Shown here: in pieces, positions 1 through 7,096 of the stretch
Numbering within the stretch: position 1 is the stretch's first letter
Layout: each line of letters opens with the position of its first letter
Source: Dactylosporangium vinaceum
GTDB lineage: Bacteria > Actinomycetota > Actinomycetes > Mycobacteriales > Micromonosporaceae
Direction of reading: 5' to 3'
Assembly: GCF_019904175.1 (NCBI RefSeq)
Contig: NZ_CP061913.1
Coordinates: forward strand, 11,656,001 to 11,720,000
Length of the DNA stretch: 64,000 nt
The notes under the pieces: model-generated
Databases searched by the model: none
Told to the model about the DNA's origin: nothing
Seen by the model: only the letters and a program-made list of their open reading frames with translations
Position numbers and translations under genes: made by a program

Positions 1-1824
1 GGCGGTCGCGGCGATGGCGCCGGTCGACGGATACAGCTGGTCGAAGGTGGTCGTGGCCATGTACGTCGGGATCGTCACCGTCTTGGTGCCCGGCCCGTTG
101 TTGCTGGCCACGACGTACTCGACCCGCTGGTCGGGGTCGATGCGGGAGAAGGCGAAGACGTTCTGGTCGGCGTACCGCGTGACCTGCACGCCCTGGCGCA
201 GGCCCGGGTTGCGCTCGCGGAGGTTCGCCAGGCTCGAGATGGTGCGGTAGATCGGGTGGCTCGGGTCGTAGTGCGCGCTCGCGTGGGTGGTGTCCGTCCC
301 GAGCAGGTCGTCGTCGAGGTAGTCGGCCGTCTTCGTGGCGAACATGTCCTGCCGGGCGTCCTTGTCCCCACCGGCCCCGGTGAAGCCCTGCTCGTCGCCG
401 GAGTAGACGACCGGCTGGCCGCGGGTCAGGAACATGAGCTCGTGGCCGAGCTGGTCGCGGCGCAGGTGGGTGGCCGGGTCGGTGCCGCCGGTGGCGACGA
501 AGTAGCCGATGCGGCCCATGTCGTGGTTGCCGAGGAACGTCGGGAGGTACTGCGCGCTCGTGCCCGGTGAGGTGTAGAGGTCGTCCTGGGCGTACATGGT
601 GGCGAGCTCCTGGCCGGAGCCGCCGCGGGCCACGAAGTCGGTGGCGGCCTGCTGGAACGGGAAGTCCAGGGTGGCCGGGAGCCGGCCCTTGCGCACGTAC
701 TGCGAGTCGAACGCCGGGTTCGCGTCGTACACCTCGCCGAACATGAAGAAGTCCGGCTTGCCGGCCCTTGTCGCGGCCGCCTCGACGCCCTTGGTGAACT
801 GCGGCCAGAACTGCATGTCGACGTGCTTGGTGGTGTCGATGCGGTAGCCGTCGATGCCGCTGTCCCGGACCCAGTCCGAGTAGATCTTCGTCATGCCCTG
901 CACGACTTCGGGCCGCTCGGTCCACAGGTCGTCGAGGCCGAAGAAGTCGCCGTACTCCGAGTTCTCCCCGCTGAACGTCGAATCACCGCGGTTGTGGTAC
1001 ATCGTCGGGTCGTTCAGCCACGCCGGCTGCTTGACGGTCCTGTCGGCCGCCGTCGGGAACACCGGCGTATAGGGGAACGAGTCCAGATTGACCTGCGGGA
1101 ATCCGTGCGTCCCGTCCGCATAGTTACGGTCGTCGAACTTGTTCCCGTTGGCGTCTTTGTACGGGTAGTCCGTCTTGTCGCGGTACGAATACTGGTTCTG
1201 TGCATACCGGATGACGTCAGCGGTGTGGTTCGTGATGACGTCGAGGTAGATCTTGATCCCGCGGTCGTGCGCCTTCTTGGTGAGGACCTTCAGGTCCTCC
1301 TTGGTGCCGAAGTGCGGGTCGATCTGGGTGAAGTCGGTGATCCAGTATCCGTGGTACCCGGCCGAGACGTCGGCCCCGCTGCCCTGCACCGGGTTGTTCT
1401 TGAACACCGGCGCGAGCCAGATCGCGGTGGTGCCCAGACCCTGGATGTAGTCCAGCTTGTCGATGACGCCCCTGAGGTCGCCGCCGTGATAGAAGCCCTT
1501 GTCAGTGGGGTCGTAGCCGGTGCTGAGCCGGTCGCCGGACAGCCCGCCGGTGTTGTTGCGCGCGTCGCCGTCGGCGAACCGGTCGGCCAGCACGAAGTAG
1601 AACTGCTCGGCCCGCCGGGCGTTCGCGCCCCGGCCGCCGTCGAGCAGTCCGTTGTCGATCAGGCTCGCGATCGACGGTTCGTTCGCCCACTCCGGCACCC
1701 CGGTCACGGAGTAGCTCGTCGGCTCCTGCGGCACGTCCGGTGTGCGGGGATTGTCGCCCGGCACCGCGGCCAGCACGGCGAGCGTGGTGAGAATGCCTAA
1801 CGTCAGGTGCTTTGCGGACGGCAT
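1..1824 (-). CDS. Secreted GH13 alpha-amylase, 3' end outside window
   Basis: Extracellular starch-degrading enzyme of glycoside hydrolase family 13. The 608 visible residues start at an ATG behind a good AGAGGGAGG ribosome binding site and open with a short signal peptide. The TIM-barrel motifs are in order: DVITNHTAD (region I), DGYRIDTTKH with the nucleophile Asp330, FGEVYD with the acid/base Glu364, and FLGNHD with Asp435. The frame is still open at the window edge, so the C-terminus is missing. In some actinomycetes this kind of domain is the N-terminal half of a bifunctional amylase/pullulanase, which cannot be excluded. The MarR gene just upstream is on the same strand and ends about 70 bases before it. 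Confidence 0.93.
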   Translation of the reverse strand, partial: MPSAKHLTLGILTTLAVLAAVPGDNPRTPDVPQEPTSYSVTGVPEWANEPSIASLIDNGLLDGGRGANARRAEQFYFVLADRFADGDARNNTGGLSGDRLSTGYDPTDKGFYHGGDLRGVIDKLDYIQGLGTTAIWLAPVFKNNPVQGSGADVSAGYHGYWITDFTQIDPHFGTKEDLKVLTKKAHDRGIKIYLDVITNHTADVIRYAQNQYSYRDKTDYPYKDANGNKFDDRNYADGTHGFPQVNLDSFPYTPVFPTAADRTVKQPAWLNDPTMYHNRGDSTFSGENSEYGDFFGLDDLWTERPEVVQGMTKIYSDWVRDSGIDGYRIDTTKHVDMQFWPQFTKGVEAAATRAGKPDFFMFGEVYDANPAFDSQYVRKGRLPATLDFPFQQAATDFVARGGSGQELATMYAQDDLYTSPGTSAQYLPTFLGNHDMGRIGYFVATGGTDPATHLRRDQLGHELMFLTRGQPVVYSGDEQGFTGAGGDKDARQDMFATKTADYLDDDLLGTDTTHASAHYDPSHPIYRTISSLANLRERNPGLRQGVQVTRYADQNVFAFSRIDPDQRVEYVVASNNGPGTKTVTIPTYMATTTFDQLYPSTGAIAATA

Positions 1825-1894
1825 GGCGGGGCCTCCCTCTCTGGCGAGGTGGGCACCGTATCGACCGATGGAGATCCTTACAAGGCTTGACAAC

Positions 1895-2344
1895 CTAGCC
1901 TTTGAGCGTTTGCCGGATCGCCTCGCTGATTTGTTTGAGCTGCTCAACCTGCTGCGGGCTGAGCGGGTCGAACAAATGGGTGCGAACCGTCTCGACGTGC
2001 CCCGGCGCGGCCGCCGCAAGTGCCGCGAACCCCTCGTCGGTGAGGTCGGCGAACTGGCCGCGCTTGTCGTCGTCGCAGTCGCGGCGCCTGACCCACCCGC
2101 GGGCCTCGAGCTTGGTGACCGCGTGCGAGAGCCGGCTGCGGGAGGATCGGGTCTGGACCGCGAGCTCGCTCATGCGCAGCGAGCGGCCCGGGCACTCGGA
2201 GAGCACGACCAGGATCTCGTAATAGGCGTGCGGCATACCGGCTTCGTGCTGCAGCTCGCGGTCGAGCCGGTCGATCAGCAGCGTGGTCGCGCTGTAGAAG
2301 GCGCGCCAGGCGGCCTGCTCTTCCTCGTCGAGCCAGCGGGTCAT
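1895..2344 (-). CDS. MarR-family transcriptional regulator
   Basis: A 149-residue winged-helix DNA-binding protein. The core MRMSELAVQTRSSRSRLSHA is the recognition helix region and GWVRRRDCDDDKRGQFADLT is the MarR wing with its usual D-x-R pair. Length is normal for the family. No clear Shine-Dalgarno precedes the ATG, and an A/T-rich TAAAT lies just upstream, so the mRNA may be leaderless. The gene sits upstream of the amylase on the same strand and is divergent from the HAAS-type gene. It could control either one; the ligand is unknown. Confidence 0.9.
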   Translation of the reverse strand: MTRWLDEEEQAAWRAFYSATTLLIDRLDRELQHEAGMPHAYYEILVVLSECPGRSLRMSELAVQTRSSRSRLSHAVTKLEARGWVRRRDCDDDKRGQFADLTDEGFAALAAAAPGHVETVRTHLFDPLSPQQVEQLKQISEAIRQTLKG

Positions 2345-2406
2345 GGCATTTATTTTTGCACGGTCGGAAACGTTGTCCGCGATCTCGGGCCGGGCGCTAG
2401 GATCGG

Positions 2407-2745
2407 CTGGTCAACGACTACCAGCGCGCCGTCGAGGAGGCCCTCGCCGGCGTCCCCGCCCACCGGCGCGCCGAGCTGCTCGCCGATCTCTCCGAGCACA
2501 TCTCGGCCAAGCGGGCCGAGCTGGGGCCGGAGACCGAGGTCGAGGTCCGCTCCGGTCTCGACCTGCTCGGCAGCGCTGAGGAGGCCGCGGCGGAGGCGCC
2601 CGAGGACGACGTCGAGCCCATCGTCATCGAGCCGAGGAAGAAGTCGGCCGCGCTGCTCTGGGTGCTGATCACGATCGCCGTGGCGGCCGGTCTCTGCGTG
2701 CTCGGCGTCCTGGCCATCGGCCTGCTCGTGATCGCCCGCGCGTAG
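2407..2745 (+). CDS. HAAS-domain small membrane protein, non-standard start
   Basis: A 112-residue protein with an N-terminal helical segment (RLVNDYQRAVEEALAGVPAH, then a conserved AELLADLSEHI stretch) typical of HAAS-type signalling domains, followed by an acidic linker and one membrane helix (about residues 83-107). The reading frame opens directly after a TAG at 2398-2400, and the only plausible codons at the expected N-terminus are CTG (2407) or GTC (2410), because no ATG, GTG or TTG is available. TTGTCC (2373-2378) and TAGGAT (2398-2403) could form a promoter whose start point is about 2410, implying a leaderless message. HAAS genes usually sit next to a PadR regulator; here the neighbour is a divergent MarR gene. 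A lost start codon is the main alternative. Confidence 0.65.
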   Translation: MVNDYQRAVEEALAGVPAHRRAELLADLSEHISAKRAELGPETEVEVRSGLDLLGSAEEAAAEAPEDDVEPIVIEPRKKSAALLWVLITIAVAAGLCVLGVLAIGLLVIARA

Positions 2746-2746
2746 C

Positions 2747-2778
2747 GGCCCCGGCCCCCTCGCGAGGGGGCCGGGGCC
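2747..2778. terminator. Bidirectional terminator hairpin
   Basis: A perfect 32-bp palindrome (16-bp arms, GGCCCCGGCCCCCTCG and its complement) lies exactly between two convergent genes. It has no T-tract, as is common in high-GC actinobacteria. Confidence 0.8.
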
Positions 2779-2786
2779 GACCTGCT

Positions 2787-4562
2787 CTAGCGGACGGTGC
2801 CGGCCGAGCCCGTGCCCCGCCGGACCGGTTCGGCACAGGCCAGCAGCTTGCCGTGGCCGAGGAACTCGATCGCGGTGGCCGCGCCGATCTCGGCCATCGG
2901 GGTGAAGGTGTGGCCGAGCCCGGCCAGCGCCGTGCCCTCGGGCGAGCTGATGAACGCCGGCTCCGCGGTGACGCTCGCGGTGTTGCGCTGCGAGGCCCGC
3001 GGTGCGGCGACCGCCTGCGGCAGGCTCATGCCGAGGTCGAGCCGGTTGACCAGGATCTGCAGGACGGTCGTGATGATCGTCGAGCCGCCGGGCGAGCCGA
3101 CCGCGAGGAACGGCTTGCCGTGCTGCAGGACGATCGTCGGCGCCATGGAGCTGCGCGGCCGCTTGCCGGGGCCGGGCAGGTTCGGGTCGGCCGCGGTGCC
3201 CTGGGTGTTGGTGAAGTTGAAGTCGGTCAGCTCGTTGTTGAGCAGGAAGCCGCGGCCCGGCACGACTATCGCGTTGCCGCCGATCTGCTCGATCGTGAGC
3301 GTGTACTCGACCACGTTGCCCCACTTGTCGGCGACCGTCAGGTTGGTCGTCGACTGGCCCTTGTCGGGGCTCGCCCCGCCGGTCGCCGTGGTGCAGTGCC
3401 GGTCGTAGCGCCCGTCGGGGTTGCCCGGGAGCACCGGCTTGGCCTGGGCCTTGGCCGGGTCGATCCGGCACGCCCGCTCACCCGCGAAGCCGTCGGTCAG
3501 CAGCGCGTCCAGGAGCGGCCGGGGCGTGTAGTCGCCCACGTAGCGGTTGCGGTCCGCGAACGCCAGCGCGCTGGCCTCGAGGTACCGATGCAGCGCCTGG
3601 GTCTTGTCGAGCTTGGACAGGTCGGACCGCTCGAGGATGTTCAGCGACTCGCCCACCGTGGAGCCGCCGGACGACGGGGTGGCCATGCCGTAGACGTCGT
3701 AGCCGCGGTAGGAGATCTTCGTCGGGGCCGGGTTGCGCACGTCATAGGCGCGCAGGTCGTTCAGCGTCATGCCGCCGGGCCGGATCGGATACTGCCACGG
3801 CTGCCCCGGACTCGCGGCGACCGGCGGGTGCTGCACGGTGTTCACGATGTCCCGTCCGACGTCGCCCTCGTAGAACACGCCGGTGCCGCGCCGCGCGACG
3901 AGGTCGTAGGTGGCGGCCAGGTCCGGGTTGCGCAGCGTGGTCCCGACCGCGGGCGGCGCGCCGCCGGGCAGGAACAGCTTCGCCGTCGGCTCGAACTGCG
4001 CGAACGCGGCGGCGTTGTCCTTGACCTGCTGGTTGAACGTGGCATCGACGAGGAAGCCGTCGCGGGCGACCTGAGCCGCCGGGCGCAGCGCCGAGGCGAG
4101 CGGGCGGCTGCCCCAGCGCCGGGCCGCCTCCTGCCACGTCGCGAGCGAGCCGGGCACACCCGCGGACAGGCCGCTGACCCGGGCCTCCTGGAACGCGAGC
4201 GGCTGGCCGGTGGCCGGGTCGACGAACGCGGTCTCGCCCATCGAGCGCGGCGCGGTCTCCCGGCCGTCGAGGGTCGAGATGCGCCCGGTGCGGGCGTCGT
4301 AGTACACGAAGAATCCGCCGCCGCCGATGCCGGACGAGAACGGCTCGGTCACGCCCAGGGTGGCCGCGACCGCGAGCGCGGCGTCGACCGCGTTCCCGCC
4401 GTCGCGCAGCACCTTGAGCCCGGCCGCGGTGGCGGTGGGGTCGACGCTCGCGACCGCCCCGCCGTAGCCGGTCGCAGTGGGTCCGTTGACGGCCGACGCG
4501 GATGCGGGTGTGGCGGGCACTAACAGGAACGGAGCAAGGGCCAGTGGAATGAGCCTTCGCAC
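2787..4562 (-). CDS. ggt: Secreted gamma-glutamyltransferase
   Basis: Cleaves or transfers the gamma-glutamyl group of glutathione and related compounds outside the membrane. The 591-residue product starts at a GTG behind AGGGAGG and has a signal peptide (LIPLALAPFLLVPATPASAS). The family landmarks are DGGNAVDAALA and SSGIGGGGFF near the N-terminus, and the autoprocessing site GQSTTNLTVAD, where Thr405 should become the N-terminal nucleophile of the small subunit. Downstream GNAIVVPGRGFLLNNEL and PRSSMAPTIV complete the substrate pocket. In E. coli the residue after the two threonines is His; here it is Asn. A longer upstream frame exists but lacks a ribosome binding site. Confidence 0.93.
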   Translation of the reverse strand: MRRLIPLALAPFLLVPATPASASAVNGPTATGYGGAVASVDPTATAAGLKVLRDGGNAVDAALAVAATLGVTEPFSSGIGGGGFFVYYDARTGRISTLDGRETAPRSMGETAFVDPATGQPLAFQEARVSGLSAGVPGSLATWQEAARRWGSRPLASALRPAAQVARDGFLVDATFNQQVKDNAAAFAQFEPTAKLFLPGGAPPAVGTTLRNPDLAATYDLVARRGTGVFYEGDVGRDIVNTVQHPPVAASPGQPWQYPIRPGGMTLNDLRAYDVRNPAPTKISYRGYDVYGMATPSSGGSTVGESLNILERSDLSKLDKTQALHRYLEASALAFADRNRYVGDYTPRPLLDALLTDGFAGERACRIDPAKAQAKPVLPGNPDGRYDRHCTTATGGASPDKGQSTTNLTVADKWGNVVEYTLTIEQIGGNAIVVPGRGFLLNNELTDFNFTNTQGTAADPNLPGPGKRPRSSMAPTIVLQHGKPFLAVGSPGGSTIITTVLQILVNRLDLGMSLPQAVAAPRASQRNTASVTAEPAFISSPEGTALAGLGHTFTPMAEIGAATAIEFLGHGKLLACAEPVRRGTGSAGTVR

Positions 4563-4605
4563 GGGTGCCTCCCTGATGAGGATCGACGGCGATCGCTCCT
4601 CCTGC

Positions 4606-5592
4606 CTACCCGCCGGTGGTCTCCGGCACAACCCGGAACGTACGACGATAGGCACTCGGCGCGACTCCGATCGTGGCCTGCAGGTGCTGGCGCAGCCCGG
4701 CCGCGGTGCCCAGGCCGGAGCGGCGGGCGACCACCTCGACCGGCAGGTCGGTGCTCTCCAGCAGGGCCCGCGCGTGGTCGACGCGCCGCTGCAGCAGCCA
4801 GCGCGCCGGGCTCACCCCGGTCTCCTCACGGAACCGCCGGGTGAACGTGCGCACGCTCATGTTCGCGTGCGCGGCGAGGTCCTGGAGGGACAACGGCGCA
4901 TCCAGCCGCTCGGCCGCCCACGAACGGGTGGCGGCCAGGGTGACGTCGGCCGGGCGGGGCAGGGGCCGCTCGATGTACTGCGCCTGCCCGCCGTCCCGCC
5001 ACGGCGGCACCACGCTGCGCCGGGCCGCCCGGTTGGCCACCTCGCTGCCGAAGTCGGTGCGCACCACGTGCAGGCACAGGTCGATGCCGGCCCCGACGCC
5101 GGCGCTCGTCAGCACGTCCCCGTCGTCCACGAACAGCACGTCGGCGTCGAGCTTGACCTGCGGAAAGAACTCCCGGAACCGCTCCGCCCACCACCAGTGC
5201 GTGGTCGCCGGCCGCTCGTCCAGGAGCCCGGCCGCGGCCAGCACGAAGGCCCCGGTGCAGATCGACATGATCCGCTTGCCCGCTCGATGCGCCCGCTGGA
5301 GCGCATCCTTGACGTCCGGGGCGACCGTGCCCCGCTCGACCGGGTCGCCGGCGTGAATACCGGCCACGACGACGGTGTCGACCTGCTCCAGCAGCTCCAG
5401 CCCGTGATCGGGCACGACCTTGAAGCCGCCCGCCGTCTCGACCGGGCGCCCTTGCGGGCTGCAGACCCGGGTCCGGTACTTGCGCTGCCCGGTCTCGTCC
5501 CGCGCCGTCCCGAAGATCTGGTTCGGCGTGCCCAGGTCAAACGGGACGAGCCCATCGAGCACGAGGATCGCCACCTGATGCTTCTCGGTCAT
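4606..5592 (-). CDS. GlxA-family transcriptional regulator (DJ-1/PfpI plus AraC HTH)
   Basis: A 328-residue regulator. Residues 1-190 form a DJ-1/PfpI-like domain with the nucleophile-elbow sequence SICTGAF (Cys112) and THWWWAERF. Residues about 220-320 are a double helix-turn-helix of AraC type (LQDLAAHANMSVRTFTRRF, then VEVVARRSGLGTAAGLRQHL and a GVAPSAYRRTF ending). Such proteins usually activate or repress an adjacent catabolic or transport operon. It is divergent from the MFS gene starting at 5663, so that transporter is the most likely target. The ligand is unknown. Confidence 0.92.
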   Translation of the reverse strand: MTEKHQVAILVLDGLVPFDLGTPNQIFGTARDETGQRKYRTRVCSPQGRPVETAGGFKVVPDHGLELLEQVDTVVVAGIHAGDPVERGTVAPDVKDALQRAHRAGKRIMSICTGAFVLAAAGLLDERPATTHWWWAERFREFFPQVKLDADVLFVDDGDVLTSAGVGAGIDLCLHVVRTDFGSEVANRAARRSVVPPWRDGGQAQYIERPLPRPADVTLAATRSWAAERLDAPLSLQDLAAHANMSVRTFTRRFREETGVSPARWLLQRRVDHARALLESTDLPVEVVARRSGLGTAAGLRQHLQATIGVAPSAYRRTFRVVPETTGG

Positions 5593-5662
5593 GGCCTAAT
5601 TCTTGCGCATGATGGCTGTCGGGCCACTCGTCGCGGCGTGCCGAGTCGGTTGCAATTGTCAC

Positions 5663-6940
5663 GTGAAGAGACTGCACCCGGCCTGGCTCGTCGCCGCCGT
5701 CGCATTCGTCGCCCTGGTCGGCGCCGCGGGCTTCCGCGCGACGCCGGGCGTGCTGATCCACCCGCTGCACGACGAGTTCGGCTGGTCGCTGGGGACCATC
5801 TCGCTGGCCGTGTCCATCAACCTGCTGCTCTTCGGCCTGACCGCCCCGTTCGCGGCGGCGCTGATGGAGCGGTTCGGCATCCGCCGGGTCGTCGCCTATG
5901 CGCTGCTGCTCGTCTCCGCGGGCAGCGGCCTGACGGTGTTCATGAAGCACAGCTGGGAGCTCATCGCGCTGTGGGGCGTGCTCGTCGGCCTCGGCACCGG
6001 CTCGATGGCCCTGGCCTTCGTGGCCACCGTCACCGGCCGCTGGTTCGTCAAGCGCCGGGGCCTGATCACCGGCGTCCTGACCGCGGGCGGCGCGGCCGGC
6101 CAGCTCGTGTTCCTGCCGCTGCTGGCCCTGCTCACCGACGCCCACGGCTGGCGCACCGCCGCCCTCACCGTCGCCGGCGCCGCCCTGGCCGTCGTGCCGC
6201 TCGTCCTCTGGCGCCTCCGCGACCACCCGTACGACCTCGGCGTCACGGCCTACGGGTCCGACGGTGACGTGACCCCGCCCCCACCGGCCACGACCGGCGC
6301 GGCCCGCCGAGCCCTCGGCGCCCTGCGCACGGCCGCCCGCGTGCCCGCGTTCTGGCTGCTGGCGGGCGGCTTCGCGATCTGCGGCGCGACGACCAACGGC
6401 CTGATCGGCACCCACTTCATCCCGGCCGCCCACGACCACGGCATGGCCGAGCCGACCGCCGCCTCGCTGCTGGCCCTGATCGGCCTGTTCGACATCGCGG
6501 GCACCATCGCCTCCGGCTGGCTGACCGACCGCATGGACAGCCGGGCGCTGCTGGGCTGGTACTACGCGCTGCGCGGGCTGTCACTGCTGGTCCTACCGGT
6601 GCTCTTCGCGGCCACGGTCCGTCCGAGCATGCTGGTGTTCATCCTGTTCTACGGGCTTGACTGGGTCGCGACGGTACCCCCGACAGTCGCCCTCTGCCGC
6701 GAGTACTTCGGCGCCAGCGGCCCCGTGGTCTTCGGCTGGGTCTTCGCCTCCCACCAGTTCGGCGCCGCGATCGCCGCGACCGCCACGGGCCTGCTGCGCG
6801 ACCGCCTGGGCAACTACGACCTGGCCTGGTACATAGCCGGCGGCCTCTCCATCACCGCCGCGGCGCTGTCCCTGCTGCTCTTCCGCACCCGCCGGTCCGC
6901 ACCGGCCCCGACTCCGCAGGTGGTCACGGCGGCGGCCTGA
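5663..6940 (+). CDS. MFS transporter
   Basis: A 425-residue permease with 12 predicted membrane helices and a long central loop after helix 6 (YDLGVTAYGSDGDVTPPPPA). The loop between helices 2 and 3 carries an MFS motif A-like ALMERFGIRR, and the second half repeats it as WLTDRMDSRALL. The N-terminal GVLIHPLHDEFGW resembles the monocarboxylate/oxalate-type MFS branch, but the substrate cannot be read. I chose GTG 5663, because the upstream in-frame ATG adds a polar stretch lying in the divergent control region. The TTGCAATTG sequence at 5650-5658 could be part of the GlxA-type regulator site. Confidence 0.88.
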   Translation: MKRLHPAWLVAAVAFVALVGAAGFRATPGVLIHPLHDEFGWSLGTISLAVSINLLLFGLTAPFAAALMERFGIRRVVAYALLLVSAGSGLTVFMKHSWELIALWGVLVGLGTGSMALAFVATVTGRWFVKRRGLITGVLTAGGAAGQLVFLPLLALLTDAHGWRTAALTVAGAALAVVPLVLWRLRDHPYDLGVTAYGSDGDVTPPPPATTGAARRALGALRTAARVPAFWLLAGGFAICGATTNGLIGTHFIPAAHDHGMAEPTAASLLALIGLFDIAGTIASGWLTDRMDSRALLGWYYALRGLSLLVLPVLFAATVRPSMLVFILFYGLDWVATVPPTVALCREYFGASGPVVFGWVFASHQFGAAIAATATGLLRDRLGNYDLAWYIAGGLSITAAALSLLLFRTRRSAPAPTPQVVTAAA

Positions 6941-6953
6941 TGCCGTCCGTGCA

Positions 6954-6987
6954 CAACGGCCGGATCCGCTCTCGGATCCGGCCGTTG
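6954..6987 (+). terminator. Terminator after MFS gene
   Basis: Arms AACGGCCGGATCCG and the complement CGGATCCGGCCGTT around a CTCT loop, followed by GTTG. It lies 14 bases after the MFS stop codon. Confidence 0.85.
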
Positions 6988-7019
6988 TTGCCACCCGGCT
7001 CGACGTTGCCAGCCGGCTC

Positions 7020-7053
7020 CGATAAGTCGGGCGCTCCGCGCCGCGACTTATCA
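7020..7053. repeat. 34-nt palindromic repeat, copy 1
   Basis: A hairpin with arms GATAAGTCGGGCGC / GCGCCGCGACTTATC around TCC. The inverted complement of the second copy at 23950-23983 matches it at 31 of 34 positions. Two of the three differences are a base-paired compensatory swap in the stem. It lies 43 bases beyond the stop of the minus-strand surface-protein gene. Confidence 0.8.
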
Positions 7054-7096
7054 ATTATTTCGTAGTATTTTGCGCTCTGACCGTTTTACGAGGAAT

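Noticed and set aside
2853..4523. Long open plus-strand frame (556 codons) opposite the gamma-glutamyltransferase
   Set aside because: Arg/Ala/Gly/Asp-rich translation with no motif or ribosome binding site; an antisense shadow caused by high GC3 of the real gene.
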